This document shows positions 1 through 10,195 of a stretch of DNA of 57,020 bases, in pieces. Source of the stretch: Spirochaetota bacterium (GTDB taxonomy: Bacteria > Spirochaetota > Spirochaetia > SZUA-6); the NCBI GenBank assembly GCA_013151965.1, contig JAADHF010000100.1:1-57020 (forward strand), read 5' to 3'. The notes below the pieces were generated by a model. The model did no database searches, was not told where the DNA came from, and saw only the letters and a list, made by a program, of their open reading frames with translations. A program made the position numbers and the translations under genes. Every line of letters starts with the position of its first letter. Position 1 is the stretch's first letter.

Positions 1-57
1 AGCCGTTGCTATTTATCTCTCATTCAGACTTTTATCTTCTATCCGCATGGTTGTTTA

Positions 58-87
58 TTGACCATCACACCATAAACTATATATATT
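58..87 (+). promoter_or_regulatory. Possible promoter upstream of V-ATPase operon
   Basis: TTGACC at 58-63 and TATATT at 82-87 are separated by 18 bases, giving a predicted start near 94, about 13 bases before the first V-ATPase gene. There is no strong Shine-Dalgarno sequence. The operon could also be read from genes left of the window, so this is tentative. Confidence 0.35.
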
Positions 88-106
88 GAACCAGGGTAAC
101 TCTTAA

Positions 107-442
107 ATGGCGGAAAAATACAGTAATTTTAAAATAGAAGATATTATCAACGAAATTGCCGAATATGAAAACCTGGCAAAAGCCATGCTGGAAGAATCGA
201 GGGCGGATGCCGGAAACATAATCGCAGATGCTGATAAAAAGGGCAGGGAGTTTCTGGAAGCAAGAGAAAAAGAGGCGGATAAGGAAGCTCAAAGAATTCT
301 CGAAGAAGCAGAGGCAAAGGCGGAAAAGAAGAATAAGGAAATCATACTGGCTGCAAAAAAGAGGATAGAAAAATTACAGAATGCCTATTCACAGATAGAG
401 GATGAGATTATTGAAGATTTAATCGTTGAAATATTAATGTAA
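107..442 (+). CDS. V-type ATPase peripheral-stalk subunit G/H-like
   Basis: Small (111 aa), strongly charged, almost entirely helical protein rich in Glu, Lys and Ala with heptad-like spacing through residues 15-100, as expected for the G/H stalk subunit that pairs with subunit E to hold the catalytic head of a V/A-type ATPase against rotation. It has no membrane segment or signal peptide. It is the first gene of the V-ATPase cluster and ends 13 bases before subunit C. Stalk subunits diverge fast, so the assignment rests on size, coiled-coil character and position. A function as another coiled-coil protein is possible but unlikely here. Confidence 0.7.
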   Translation: MAEKYSNFKIEDIINEIAEYENLAKAMLEESRADAGNIIADADKKGREFLEAREKEADKEAQRILEEAEAKAEKKNKEIILAAKKRIEKLQNAYSQIEDEIIEDLIVEILM

Positions 443-455
443 AGCAAATGATAAG

Positions 456-1529
456 ATGAATGTTATAAAATATTCGGCAGTTAATGCTAAAATACATGCC
501 TTAAAATCAGAACTTCTTTCCGGCACGGATTATCATGAGTTAATGTCAGAGCGTTCGATCCCGGAAATAGTAAATTATCTTAAACAAAAAACATTCTATT
601 CCGGACTGCTTAACGATATCGATGCTGAGAAGATACACAGAAGGGATCTGGAACTGCTTATAAGAAATAAGGTAATACTTGTACTTAATGAATTCATCCG
701 TCTTTTTCATAATCCGGAAAAAGCGGTTATCATACTTCTTCTTAAACGGTATGAAGTGGAAAATCTTAAACTTGCACTTCGAAATGCACTGACAGAGGCA
801 AAGGCTGATATAAGAGATTTCTCTATTAAATTTTACGCTCTCGGAATATATGCATCGATCGATCCGGAAAAGATAGCTGTCTGCAAAACCGCAGAGGAAG
901 TTCTGGAAACATTACAGGGAACAGAGTACTACGCGGAGATTAAGCATGTACTGGAAAGTCATTTAAACAGAAATGAGAATCTTGTCTACATTCTGGAAAC
1001 CGCCCTGGACAAATGGTATCTCTCCTCTCTTAAAAAGAGTATTAAGAGATTAAACAGCGACGATAGAGAGAATGTGGCAAAAGATATCGGTATGTATATC
1101 GATCTTGCAAATATGGAATGGATAATAAGGGCAAAGAAATTTTACAGGTTTTCGCCCGAAGAACTCTACAATTCTTTAATTCATATGGGTTACCGGTTAA
1201 GGCAGGATTATCTTCGTATGGCGTGTGACACAAAGGGTGTCATGGAGGCGGTTCATTTTTTCAGCGAGAGTCCGTATTCTATAATATTTAAAGAAATGGA
1301 AGATACCGATGCGATGCCGTTTGAACTTACGCAGAAAATACAGAAATACTTTTTTGAATTTATAAATACGGGTATCGTTTTTAATGAATTCACTCTCTCC
1401 AAGCTTTTTGAGTATGTTTACCTGGTTGAGTTTGAATTAAACGATATCATTATTATCACCGAGGCAATAAGATACTCCATGGGAAAAGATGAAATCCGGA
1501 AGTATCTTATAAGGAATCTGGAGAATTGA
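456..1529 (+). CDS. atpC: V-type ATP synthase subunit C (d-type)
   Basis: A 357-aa, mostly helical soluble protein of the V-ATPase C/AC39 family. This subunit forms the socket that joins the central rotor shaft (D/F) to the membrane proteolipid ring. Length and helical, Leu/Glu/Tyr-rich composition fit the family (about 330-380 aa). It lies between the stalk gene and subunit I, with only 4 bases before the next start, so it is cotranscribed. I see no frameshift or missing segment. Confidence 0.85.
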   Translation: MNVIKYSAVNAKIHALKSELLSGTDYHELMSERSIPEIVNYLKQKTFYSGLLNDIDAEKIHRRDLELLIRNKVILVLNEFIRLFHNPEKAVIILLLKRYEVENLKLALRNALTEAKADIRDFSIKFYALGIYASIDPEKIAVCKTAEEVLETLQGTEYYAEIKHVLESHLNRNENLVYILETALDKWYLSSLKKSIKRLNSDDRENVAKDIGMYIDLANMEWIIRAKKFYRFSPEELYNSLIHMGYRLRQDYLRMACDTKGVMEAVHFFSESPYSIIFKEMEDTDAMPFELTQKIQKYFFEFINTGIVFNEFTLSKLFEYVYLVEFELNDIIIITEAIRYSMGKDEIRKYLIRNLEN

Positions 1530-1533
1530 TGTA

Positions 1534-3456
1534 ATGGCTGTAGAAAGGATGAGCAGAGTATCTCTGGCTCTTCCGGTTGAGGAACTGGAAAGGGAGCAGG
1601 TAAAGATTATCTCTACCGGAGAATTCGAACCGGTTAAAATAAATGAGTCGGTATCATCCGGGGACTCCGGGCATATGGAATATCATAAAAAAAATCCCTT
1701 CGAAGAACTGTATTTTGAATTAATTAATTTTTTAAAAATGACCGGCTATAAACCTCAATTTAAAGAGGAGGATATCGATATAAGGGAAGAGCTCGATTCG
1801 GAAACTATCTTACGTAAAATAAGATCGCTCAATGGAGACTTAAAGGATACATTCGATAAACGTAAAGAACTGAACAGGCTTCTGGAAAGCCAGAAGAAGG
1901 TACTTCCTTATATAAATATTCTTTCGAATCTGAACATCGACCTTGGTGATATTACCAATTTTGAAATGGTCAGGCTGATATTCGGAAGAGTTCCGATCAG
2001 GCATTTCGAGCCTTTAATCTATTCTTCTGTAAATGTTCCGGTTTTAATATTAGAAGTTAACAGGGATTCCGACAGTGTATGGATTTTTGCTTTTACTCTT
2101 CCGCATTTTTTAAACGATGCATATAAGATACTTCATTCGGCATATTTTACCGAGGATTCCCTTCCCGAGGGTTATTCCGGGGCTCCTTCGGAAATCAGGG
2201 AGAAATTAAAAGCCCATATTAAGCTTACGGAATTATCCATTCAGGAACACGACGTTAAGATACGGAAAACACTGTATTCGAATATGGAATTTATCAACAG
2301 TATTTATTCTTCCGTACTGGCCAGGAAGAGGATTTTCGATTTAACCTCTTACGGAGGTTTTTCCAGAGGCGGGAATGTGTACTTTTTAGACGGATGGATG
2401 CCGGAGAGTAATGCAGCCGAACTGGAAAAAGAGATAGATAATGATACTATTCTGATAAATACCCCGGGAAAGAAGCTTCCGGGAAAACTGCGCCGTGATA
2501 TTCCCGTTAAACTGAAGAATTCCAATAGGTTTTTTAAACCCTTCGAAGTAATAACGGAGATGTACGGAACGCCGAGTTACGGTGAAATAGATCCGACCCC
2601 GTTTGTTGCCGTACTGTTTACCCTCATGTTCGGATTTATGCTTGGTGATGTCGGCCATGGACTTATCCTGTGCCTGATCGGATTGTTTGTAAGGAAAAGT
2701 TCAAAGAAATTCGGCTCCGTTATAACTATTGCAGGATTATCGGCAGTGTTCTTCGGTATTATGTACGGATCGGTGTTCGGATTCGAATGGCTGCCTGCTC
2801 TTTTTATGCGGCCTATTCTAAAGATTCAGGAGTTAATGGTTATAGCGGTAGGCTTCGGCATAGTTGTTATCAGCCTGGGATTAATCCTAAACATCATTAA
2901 CGGATTTTTGCAGCATAACCCGGAAAAAGCACTCTTCGGAGGAGAGGGAATTGCGGGGACGGTTTTTTTCTTAACAGCAGTCTCTGCAGCGTCTTTTTAT
3001 CTTGTGACCGGGAAACTGCCTGTTTCTCCGGCGGTCCCTGAGGTAATTATGGGGATAAGTTTAACGGTTGTATTTTTTTCGGAACCGCTTGGCAGTCTGG
3101 CAAAGGGAAAAGGGTTAATATTCCCCGAAGGATTTTTCCTTATCAGTTCCGTGAGCCTTTTTAATCTTTTAGTGGAATATTTCAGTAATGTAATTTCATT
3201 TGTAAGGCTTGCCGCTTTTGCCCTTACCCACGAAGCACTTTTTTCCGCATTCTGGATAATGGCGCTTATGGTGCTGCCGGCACCCGGAGGCGGCTTATGG
3301 GCTTCCGTTATTTTTCTTTTCGGGCAGTTTATACTTGTAGGTCTGGAGGGGCTTGTGGTTTTTATTCAGGATCTGAGATTAACATACTACGAATATTTTA
3401 CAAAGTTTTTTGAGGGAGGCGGGCACAGGTTTAAACCGCTTAGATTTAAAAGCTAA
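1534..3456 (+). CDS. atpI: V-type ATP synthase subunit I (a-type)
   Basis: A 640-aa protein with a soluble N-terminal half (about residues 1-345, with coiled-coil stretches) and a C-terminal half of about seven or eight membrane helices starting at PTPFVAVLFTLMFGF. It is the ion-channel stator that works against the proteolipid ring. The motif ISFVRLAAFALTHEAL near residue 560 contains the conserved arginine (FVRL) thought to release the ion from the ring glutamate. Length is normal for bacterial subunit I. It is followed after 33 bases by the proteolipid gene, which has its own strong Shine-Dalgarno sequence, suiting the high stoichiometry of that product. Confidence 0.93.
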   Translation: MAVERMSRVSLALPVEELEREQVKIISTGEFEPVKINESVSSGDSGHMEYHKKNPFEELYFELINFLKMTGYKPQFKEEDIDIREELDSETILRKIRSLNGDLKDTFDKRKELNRLLESQKKVLPYINILSNLNIDLGDITNFEMVRLIFGRVPIRHFEPLIYSSVNVPVLILEVNRDSDSVWIFAFTLPHFLNDAYKILHSAYFTEDSLPEGYSGAPSEIREKLKAHIKLTELSIQEHDVKIRKTLYSNMEFINSIYSSVLARKRIFDLTSYGGFSRGGNVYFLDGWMPESNAAELEKEIDNDTILINTPGKKLPGKLRRDIPVKLKNSNRFFKPFEVITEMYGTPSYGEIDPTPFVAVLFTLMFGFMLGDVGHGLILCLIGLFVRKSSKKFGSVITIAGLSAVFFGIMYGSVFGFEWLPALFMRPILKIQELMVIAVGFGIVVISLGLILNIINGFLQHNPEKALFGGEGIAGTVFFLTAVSAASFYLVTGKLPVSPAVPEVIMGISLTVVFFSEPLGSLAKGKGLIFPEGFFLISSVSLFNLLVEYFSNVISFVRLAAFALTHEALFSAFWIMALMVLPAPGGGLWASVIFLFGQFILVGLEGLVVFIQDLRLTYYEYFTKFFEGGGHRFKPLRFKS

Positions 3457-3489
3457 CAAAAAAAGAATATTTTTTAGGAGGACTAACTG

Positions 3490-3939
3490 ATGTACATAAT
3501 TATTTCTTTGATGTCAATACTTGTTTTCGCTACGGTCGTACTTGGAATAATTCTGAACGGAAAGAATTCCTTTTTAAAAGCGCATCCAAAGATGGAAAAG
3601 CGGATTGCGGGGGCAAATATTTCATTTTTTACCATTCTCTCCGTGTTTGCAGTTATCTATATTTTTACCGGCAATCATGCTTTTGCCCAGTCTGCAGCCG
3701 GGGCTGCCGGCAGTATCGGCTCCGGTTCTCAGGGGCTGGGATATCTGGCTGCCGGTCTCTCTACCGGACTTGCAACGATAGGTGCAGGAATCGGTGTGGG
3801 AATAACAGGTTCTGCAGGTATAGGTGCGATAAGTGAAAAACCCGGGATGCTGGGAAGAACTCTGATATATGTAGGACTGGCGGAAGGTATTGCCATATAC
3901 GGACTTATTATTTCCATTATGATCCTCGGGAGGATATAA
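3490..3939 (+). CDS. atpK: V-type ATP synthase proteolipid subunit K (c ring)
   Basis: A 149-aa membrane protein. Residues 82-149 form the canonical c-type hairpin: a Gly/Ala-rich helix (LAAGLSTGLATIGAGIGVG), a short polar loop with EKP, and a second helix carrying the ion-binding glutamate (E132 in GLAEGIAIYGL). Residues 1-66 add two more hydrophobic helices ending in AFAQ, which do not resemble a second c hairpin. They look like a membrane anchor followed by a signal-peptide-like segment. The Shine-Dalgarno AGGAGG at 3477-3482 is strong. Whether the N-terminal part is retained in the mature ring cannot be told from sequence. Confidence 0.92.
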   Translation: MYIIISLMSILVFATVVLGIILNGKNSFLKAHPKMEKRIAGANISFFTILSVFAVIYIFTGNHAFAQSAAGAAGSIGSGSQGLGYLAAGLSTGLATIGAGIGVGITGSAGIGAISEKPGMLGRTLIYVGLAEGIAIYGLIISIMILGRI

Positions 3940-3945
3940 GAGCCC

Positions 3946-4257
3946 GTGAAATTTTTCCTCATTACCGACAATATCGATACTCAAACCGGATTAAGGCTTG
4001 TAGGCGTCAGGGGCGTCACAGTCCATGAACGTGATGAAGTTCTGAAGATTATCGGGCAGTTAAAAGATAAAGAGGATATCGGCATTCTGCTTATAACCGA
4101 AAAAATTGCGGATCTGATTCCTGATGAACTGAATAAGATGCGGTTGTCCAAAAAGCCTCCTTTAGTAACTGTAATTCCTGACAGGCACGGCAGTAAAAGG
4201 CCCCGGGATTTTATAACGAGGAATGTTCAGGAAGCCATAGGGGTAAGAATTAAATGA
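3946..4257 (+). CDS. atpF: V-type ATP synthase subunit F
   Basis: A 103-aa protein beginning KFFLITDNIDTQTGLRLVGV, the typical start of the small F subunit that binds subunit D in the central rotor shaft. The Rossmann-like region with DIGILLITEKIADLIP is also characteristic. The start is GTG, supported by GGGAGG at 3928-3933 inside the end of the proteolipid gene. The stop overlaps the start of subunit E by four bases (ATGA), so translation is probably coupled. Confidence 0.9.
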   Translation: MKFFLITDNIDTQTGLRLVGVRGVTVHERDEVLKIIGQLKDKEDIGILLITEKIADLIPDELNKMRLSKKPPLVTVIPDRHGSKRPRDFITRNVQEAIGVRIK

Positions 4258-4880
4258 ATATACAGGAAAAAATCAGAGCAATGGTTAAACACATACAGGA
4301 TAAGACGGATGAGGAGATAGAAAAGATTTATCTCGATGCACAGGATCGTTCCGAAGAGATTAAGGAGAACTATATAGATCAGGCGGAAAGGCGCTTTAAC
4401 GGGATTGTACTTCTGGCTAAAAATGAGGCCGACCGGAATTTAAGAAAGCAGACTGCACGTTCGGAGCTCGAAGCCGGTAAAATGATTACGGATGCCAGGG
4501 TCGATATTTTAAAATCCGCTATGGCCGGTATCAAAGAGAGAGCGGAAAATATGATTTCAACGGGCAGGTATCCCATTGTATTTGAGCAGATTGTTCTGGA
4601 AGCCTTAGAAACCCTCGATGAAAAAAATGCTGTTGTAAAAACAAACAGAGAGGACCGGGAGGTCATCAAGACCGTCCTTAAAAGTGTAAAAAAGAAACTT
4701 AAAAATACCGCTGTGATTTTGTCAGGTGAAAATGCGGATATCAAAGGCGGCATAATAGCAGAAAGCGAAGACGGCAGGTTTAAGGTTCTGAACACGATAG
4801 CAGAAAAAATAGAGGAAAACCGCGAGAAGATTGCCGTGGAACTGTTCGACAGACTGGATAAAATAATAAAAACATCCTGA
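4254..4880 (+). CDS. atpE: V-type ATP synthase subunit E
   Basis: A 208-aa protein with a long charged N-terminal helix (residues 1-90) and a more compact C-terminal domain, the usual organisation of the peripheral-stalk E subunit that binds the outside of the A/B head. Length fits the family (185-210 aa). It overlaps subunit F by four bases and ends about 23 bases before the subunit A start chosen here. It would dimerise with the G/H-like product of the first gene. Confidence 0.85.
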   Translation: MNIQEKIRAMVKHIQDKTDEEIEKIYLDAQDRSEEIKENYIDQAERRFNGIVLLAKNEADRNLRKQTARSELEAGKMITDARVDILKSAMAGIKERAENMISTGRYPIVFEQIVLEALETLDEKNAVVKTNREDREVIKTVLKSVKKKLKNTAVILSGENADIKGGIIAESEDGRFKVLNTIAEKIEENREKIAVELFDRLDKIIKTS

Positions 4881-4903
4881 AATAGATAGTGAGAGTAAAT
4901 AAT

Positions 4904-6691
4904 ATGGAACTAAAAACCGGTAAGCTGTATATGATAAACGGGCCTGTTGTTAAGGCAAGCAATACATCGAGTTTTATGATGCATGAGGTGGTAAGAGTGG
5001 GTAAAATCGGCCTTATCGGTGAGATTATCTCGCTTGAAGGCGATAGAGCTACAATACAGATATATGAGGAAACGACCGGTCTAAGAATAGGTGAGCCTGT
5101 TCAGAGTTCCGGGAAGCTGCTCTCTGTAATGCTCGGCCCGGGTATGATAGGTAATGTTTACGATGGTATTCAAAGACCTCTCGAGGTCTTAAGGAGCAGA
5201 AGCGGCGATTTTCTAAAGCGGGGGGTGGAAGTTCTGCCGATTGATTTTAAACATGAGTGGGATGTAGAGATATCGATTAAAGATGGTGATACTGTTAAAG
5301 AGGGGCAGATTATAGCAACGGTCGATGAAACTTCCTCTTTTACCCATAGAATAATGATACCTCCCGGTATATCGGGGATTGTGAAAAACGTAAGAACTTC
5401 CGGCAGATATGCCGTAGATACCGTAATAGCCGAAATCGATGACGGCAATGATAAGTATAATCTTACAATGTTTCAAAACTGGCCGGTAAGGACGCCAAGG
5501 CCGTATAAAGAACGGCTGGCTGTCGATGAGCCCCTGATAACCGGCCAGAGGGTTATCGATACCTTTTTCCCGCTTAACAAGGGCGGTGCGGCATGCATTC
5601 CCGGAGGGTTCGGGACTGGGAAAACGATACTTCAGCATCAGTTCGCAAAGTGGTCCGATGCGGATGTGATCGTATATATCGGGTGCGGAGAGCGGGGAAA
5701 TGAAATGACAGAGGTTCTGGAAGAATTTCCCGAGCTAAAAGACCCGAGAAACGGCAAACCTCTTATGGAAAGAACGATTTTAATAGCCAATACCTCTAAT
5801 ATGCCGGTTTCTGCACGGGAGGCTTCCATATATACCGGTGTAACAATAGCCGAGTATTTTCGTGATATGGGGTACCATGTTGCGGTAATGGCGGATTCTA
5901 CATCCAGATGGGCGGAAGCTTTAAGAGAAATATCCGGCCGCCTGGAGGAAATGCCTGCGGAGGAAGGTTTTCCTCCGTATCTCTCTTCGAGACTTGCGGA
6001 TTTCTACGAGAGGGCGGGGAAGGTTGCCGCGCTGGGGAATGAGAACCTGGGTTCCGTGTCGATAATCGGTGCCGTGTCTCCTCCCGGCGGAGATTTTTCC
6101 GAACCTGTAACCACACATACAAAGAGATTTACAAGGTGTTTCTGGGCACTGGACAAATCCTTAGCAAATGCAAGGCATTACCCGGCCATAAACTGGTTAA
6201 CGAGTTACAGTGAAAACATAGGTGATGTAAAGGAATGGTATTCGAAAACAGTCAGCAAAGACTTTTTTAAGCTGAGGAATGAGGCACTGGCTCTGTTGAA
6301 TGAAGATGACAGGCTTCAGCAGATAATTAAACTTGTAGGCGAAGATGTTCTGCCGGATGATCAGAAATTAACCGTAAGAGCCGCCAGCCTGATAAAGGTA
6401 GGATTTCTACAGCAGAATTCCTACAGTAAGGTGGATTGTTTCGCAAGCCTGAATAAGCAGTACGAAATGCTTAAAATAATGCTTGTTTTCTATGAAAAAG
6501 CCCGTGAGTTAATCTCGCTGGGTGTTGCAATATCCGAGATTCTAAAGGGCAGTATACTTAATACGCTTATGAGAATGAAAGAAGAAGTTTCCAATGATAA
6601 TGTGGAAAAGATAACTGTCATAGGAAAGGAATTGGATAGTTTTTTTATGGCGCTCAAAAAAAAATACAGCGGGAAACCGCATAATATGTAA
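4904..6691 (+). CDS. atpA: V-type ATP synthase catalytic subunit A
   Basis: The ATP-hydrolysing/synthesising subunit. A P-loop GGFGTGKT lies at about residues 233-240, followed by [19 protein letters not shown] and [23 protein letters not shown], the A-type catalytic signatures. The non-homologous insertion typical of V/A-type A subunits lies before the P-loop. I start at the ATG at 4904 ([14 protein letters not shown]); an in-frame GTG at 4889 would add five residues, and neither has a strong Shine-Dalgarno sequence. Size (595 aa) is normal. GGFGTGKT rather than GPFGSGKT is a variant I associate with spirochaetal A subunits. Confidence 0.96.
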   Translation: MELKTGKLYMINGPVVKASNTSSFMMHEVVRVGKIGLIGEIISLEGDRATIQIYEETTGLRIGEPVQSSGKLLSVMLGPGMIGNVYDGIQRPLEVLRSRSGDFLKRGVEVLPIDFKHEWDVEISIKDGDTVKEGQIIATVDETSSFTHRIMIPPGISGIVKNVRTSGRYAVDTVIAEIDDGNDKYNLTMFQNWPVRTPRPYKERLAVDEPLITGQRVIDTFFPLNKGGAACIPGGFGTGKTILQHQFAKWSDADVIVYIGCGERGNEMTEVLEEFPELKDPRNGKPLMERTILIANTSNMPVSAREASIYTGVTIAEYFRDMGYHVAVMADSTSRWAEALREISGRLEEMPAEEGFPPYLSSRLADFYERAGKVAALGNENLGSVSIIGAVSPPGGDFSEPVTTHTKRFTRCFWALDKSLANARHYPAINWLTSYSENIGDVKEWYSKTVSKDFFKLRNEALALLNEDDRLQQIIKLVGEDVLPDDQKLTVRAASLIKVGFLQQNSYSKVDCFASLNKQYEMLKIMLVFYEKARELISLGVAISEILKGSILNTLMRMKEEVSNDNVEKITVIGKELDSFFMALKKKYSGKPHNM

Positions 6692-6742
6692 TGATACTAT
6701 TTATGCCGTTAACAAAAACCGTTATGGGAAGGTGAAACTGAA

Positions 6743-8125
6743 ATGCCTGTAAAAGAGTACATTGGTTTATCAAAGATAGACGGACCCTTGATATTTATCG
6801 AGAAGGTTAAAAATATAAGCTATAATGAAGTTGTAGAAATAACCTATAAGGGTAGTTCGAGGTTCGGCCAGGTTGTAATGCTCAGTAATGATGCTGCTGT
6901 AATTCAGGTTTTCCAGGGCACGGAGGGTTTAAGTATTGATAAAACCAGTATAAGATTCCTTGGCCGGCCCCTGGAAATTAAGGTGTCGGAGGATATTTTA
7001 GGCAGAACCTTTAATGGAATAGGGATGCCGATAGATGAGGGAAGCAGAATTATCAGGGGTGAATACAGGGATATAAACGGTGAACCGATAAATCCTGCTT
7101 CCAGAATGTATCCCCGGAATTATATCGAAACCGGTGTATCTGCAATAGATCTTTTAATGACGGTTGTAAGGGGCCAGAAGCTTCCGATATTTTCGGGCAA
7201 TGGCCTTCCCCATAACAGGCTGGCTGTTCAGATAACACGCCAGGCAAGGATTAAGGGAGAGGAAAGGGGAAGATTTGCCATAGTATTTGCAGCGATGGGC
7301 ATAAAGCATGACAGTGCCCGGTACATATTATCATCCTTCGAGGAATCCGGTGCCTTAAAAAACGTAGTGACCTTTTTAAATCTTGCAGATGATCCTACCA
7401 TAGAGAGAATAGCCACACCGCGCGTAGCTCTTACTGCTGCTGAATATCTTGCGTTCGAGAAGGGAATGCACGTTCTTGTTATTATGACGGACATGACCAA
7501 CTACTGCGAGGCATTAAGAGAGCTTTCCACGGCCCGCGGAGAGGTACCTTCGAGGAAGGGATACCCCGGATATCTTTACAGTGATCTTGCAAGCATGTAC
7601 GAACGTGCAGGTATGATTAAAGGCAAAAAGGGCTCGATTACTCAGCTTCCGATACTTTCGATGCCCAATGATGATATTACTCACCCCATCCCCGATTTAA
7701 CAGGTTATATAACAGAGGGACAGATAGTCCTGGATCGTGATTTATACAGAAAAGGTGTGTATCCTCCGATTAACATACTGCTGTCTCTTTCGCGTCTTAT
7801 GAAAGACAGTATAGGCGAGGGGTATACCAGGGTTGATCATCCCCATGTTTACAGCCAGCTTTTTGCAGCCTACAGCAGAGTGCATGAAGTAAGAGCGCTG
7901 GCTTCCATTATCGGTGAAGAAGAATTGATCGATCTGGATAAAATGTATATGAAATTCGGAAAAGCCTTCGAAGAGGAATTTATAACACAGGAAGAAGACG
8001 AGAACAGGTCAATGGAAGAAACTCTGGATATTGCATGGAAAGTATTGGGTCATCTGCCGAAAGAAGAACTTACCAGGATCAGCCGTGATGAAATCGAGAG
8101 ATTTTACGAGAAGCGGGAGGATTAA
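6743..8125 (+). CDS. atpB: V-type ATP synthase subunit B
   Basis: Non-catalytic nucleotide-binding partner of subunit A, 460 aa, which is the family length. It contains the B-subunit signatures [20 protein letters not shown], the degenerate loop [11 protein letters not shown] in place of a P-loop, [20 protein letters not shown] and [12 protein letters not shown] and B alternate in the head. The gene starts 51 bases after subunit A, with a Shine-Dalgarno GGGAAGGTG upstream, and ends six bases before subunit D. Confidence 0.96.
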   Translation: MPVKEYIGLSKIDGPLIFIEKVKNISYNEVVEITYKGSSRFGQVVMLSNDAAVIQVFQGTEGLSIDKTSIRFLGRPLEIKVSEDILGRTFNGIGMPIDEGSRIIRGEYRDINGEPINPASRMYPRNYIETGVSAIDLLMTVVRGQKLPIFSGNGLPHNRLAVQITRQARIKGEERGRFAIVFAAMGIKHDSARYILSSFEESGALKNVVTFLNLADDPTIERIATPRVALTAAEYLAFEKGMHVLVIMTDMTNYCEALRELSTARGEVPSRKGYPGYLYSDLASMYERAGMIKGKKGSITQLPILSMPNDDITHPIPDLTGYITEGQIVLDRDLYRKGVYPPINILLSLSRLMKDSIGEGYTRVDHPHVYSQLFAAYSRVHEVRALASIIGEEELIDLDKMYMKFGKAFEEEFITQEEDENRSMEETLDIAWKVLGHLPKEELTRISRDEIERFYEKRED

Positions 8126-8131
8126 AAAACA

Positions 8132-8737
8132 ATGGTTGTTTCGCCGACGAAGAGTAACCTGCTTGCAACCAAACGCTCACTCATTTTTGCGGAAGAGGGT
8201 TATACCCTGCTCAACAGGAAAAGGAATGTGCTGGTCAGGGAAATGATGCAGCTTATAGATGATGCACGTGAAATTCAGGATAGTATAGAATCCGTGTTCT
8301 CCAGAGCATACGACAGCCTTCGGAAAGCCAATTTGAGCATTGGAATAGAGTATGTCGAGGAGCTGGGATTTTCCGTTGAGGAGAATAATTCCGTTTCCTT
8401 TCGGTTAAGGAGTGTTATGGGTGTAGATGTCCCCTCCATAAGTGAAATCGATGAAGAAATCGACCCCTCGTACGGGTTCCTGCGGACAAATGCAAATTTA
8501 GACCAGGCACTTAAAGCATTCAAAAGGGCGCTTTCGCTGATTGCCCGGCTGAGTGAGATAGAAACGACGGTATATAAATTGGCAATGGAGATAAAAAAAA
8601 CGCAGAGGCGTGTTCATGCACTGGAAAAGATATTAATACCTCAATACAAAGCTCTGGTAAAATTTATAGAATCCTATATAGAAGAAACCGAACGGGATGA
8701 TTTTTTCCGGATGAAGATGTTAAAGCAGAGAAAGTAG
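8132..8737 (+). CDS. atpD: V-type ATP synthase subunit D
   Basis: Central rotor shaft, 201 aa. It starts VVSPTKSNLLATKRSLIFAEEGYTLL, close to the family pattern (P-T-K-x-x-L and R-x-L-x-x-A-x-x-G-x-x-L-L), and ends with a long C-terminal helix containing KTQRRVHALEKILIP, which pairs with the N-terminal helix in a coiled coil through the A3B3 head. It is the last gene of the operon. Its stop is only three bases from the stop of the convergent murD, and I see no terminator between them. Confidence 0.93.
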   Translation: MVVSPTKSNLLATKRSLIFAEEGYTLLNRKRNVLVREMMQLIDDAREIQDSIESVFSRAYDSLRKANLSIGIEYVEELGFSVEENNSVSFRLRSVMGVDVPSISEIDEEIDPSYGFLRTNANLDQALKAFKRALSLIARLSEIETTVYKLAMEIKKTQRRVHALEKILIPQYKALVKFIESYIEETERDDFFRMKMLKQRK

Positions 8738-8740
8738 ATA

Positions 8741-10195
8741 TTATACCTTTGGCCGGGAAAATTCGGAAAGAATAAGTTTCTTAAAAACGCTGCCTCTGTG
8801 AAATTCATTTTTAAAAAGTTCAAAAGATGCGCATCCCGGGGAAAAAAGAACGGATACTCCTCCATGAAGATGAGCCCTTATACTATCTATAACTTCATCG
8901 AGCGCTTCATAAGGTCCATGATAGTCTATGTCCTTTTCTTTTAAAAGAGAAATAATTTTTTCGGTCGCGGAGCCTTTAATAAGAAATATTTTTTCAGGAA
9001 TTGATAAATAGTCTGCCAGAGGGGTAAAATCCAGATTTTTATCCGTTCCGCCGGTTATAAGGTATATGGATTTATAAGGCCCATTGGTTTTATAAAGGCT
9101 TCTTATAGCTTCTATTGCAGCCTGAGGTATGGTTGCCGCTGAATCGTTATAGAACCGGATTTTATTCTCTGTTAAGAAAAGTTCGAGCCTGTGTTCGATT
9201 CCCTTAAATTCCTTAAGTGTTTCTATTATGGTATCCGTATCGATTCCGTATAACGAGAGAGCAAGAGCTGCTGCAAGCAGGTTTATCCTGTTGTGTCCGC
9301 CGGGCAGGGGGAATCGTTCCAGGAGTATAACCGGTTTTCCCGAAAGCATAAGAAAGCCTTTTCCCAGGGAAGGATCGAGATAGGCACCCTTTACAGTGCC
9401 GGAAGTAAAGGGCCTTCCCGAAAAGTAGTAAATCTTCGCCTTTATGTGTTTTTGTATATCTTCCGTACTGGGATCGTCCCTGTTAAGTACCGCATAGTCG
9501 TTTAAGTCCTGACCTGCGAAAATTATCTTTTTATCGTCTATGTAGTCCTTCATATTCGAATATCGGTCCATATGGTCGGGAAGTATGTTGGTTAAAACGG
9601 CGATTTTAGGTTTAAAATCTTCATTACCCTTTAAATCCGCAAGCTGCCAGGATGATGTTTCCAGGACAACAGGATCTTCCGGTTTAATTTCATCGATAAA
9701 GGTAAGAGGAGATACTGCTATATTTCCGCCGAGCCTGCTGTCCGGGTATATCGAGCGGAGGCAGTGATGGATTGCAGATACGGTTGTCGATTTCCCTTTG
9801 CTCCCTGTAACGGCAATAACGGGATTGTCCGTAAATTTAAGAAATATGGAAAGATCGGTTTCCACAGGTATGCCTTTTTTTTCCGCTTCACGCAGAAAAG
9901 GAGAGCTGCGCGGAACGCCGGGATTTTTAATAATAAGGTCGGTATTGATAAAATCATCCATCTCATGCCTGCCGAGGACAAACCGTACTTTCCCTGCCCT
10001 GTGTGCGGGTTTTTTTAGAACAGATTGTATTTTATCGATCGAGGGGATCAGGATTTCCCGGTTTTTAAGGTCGGTAACAGTAACAAAAGCTCCGTGTTTA
10101 ATAAAATATTCTGCAGATGCAGCTCCTCCTCCGTGCAGGCCCAGACCCATAATTGTAACCTTTTTACCTGGTATATCCTCCGGGCTAATCTTCAA
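8741..10195 (-). CDS. murD: UDP-N-acetylmuramoylalanine--D-glutamate ligase
   Basis: Adds D-glutamate to UDP-MurNAc-L-Ala in cytoplasmic peptidoglycan precursor synthesis. An N-terminal Rossmann-like segment (VTIMGLGLHGGG), the Mur-ligase ATP loop VTGSKGKSTT near residue 125, VLTNILPDHMDRY, and a C-terminal domain starting at GIEHRLE give the three-domain plan. Length 484 aa is normal. The start is TTG, with AAGGAG seven bases upstream. It overlaps the preceding unknown gene by 11 bases and is probably translated from the same message. GSKGKST replaces the commoner GTNGKST, which is seen in other MurD proteins too. Confidence 0.92.
   Translation of the reverse strand: MKISPEDIPGKKVTIMGLGLHGGGAASAEYFIKHGAFVTVTDLKNREILIPSIDKIQSVLKKPAHRAGKVRFVLGRHEMDDFINTDLIIKNPGVPRSSPFLREAEKKGIPVETDLSIFLKFTDNPVIAVTGSKGKSTTVSAIHHCLRSIYPDSRLGGNIAVSPLTFIDEIKPEDPVVLETSSWQLADLKGNEDFKPKIAVLTNILPDHMDRYSNMKDYIDDKKIIFAGQDLNDYAVLNRDDPSTEDIQKHIKAKIYYFSGRPFTSGTVKGAYLDPSLGKGFLMLSGKPVILLERFPLPGGHNRINLLAAALALSLYGIDTDTIIETLKEFKGIEHRLELFLTENKIRFYNDSAATIPQAAIEAIRSLYKTNGPYKSIYLITGGTDKNLDFTPLADYLSIPEKIFLIKGSATEKIISLLKEKDIDYHGPYEALDEVIDSIRAHLHGGVSVLFSPGCASFELFKNEFHRGSVFKKLILSEFSRPKV

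Noticed and set aside
8031..8246. Frame overlapping the end of subunit B and start of subunit D
   Set aside because: Shadow of two well-supported V-ATPase genes.
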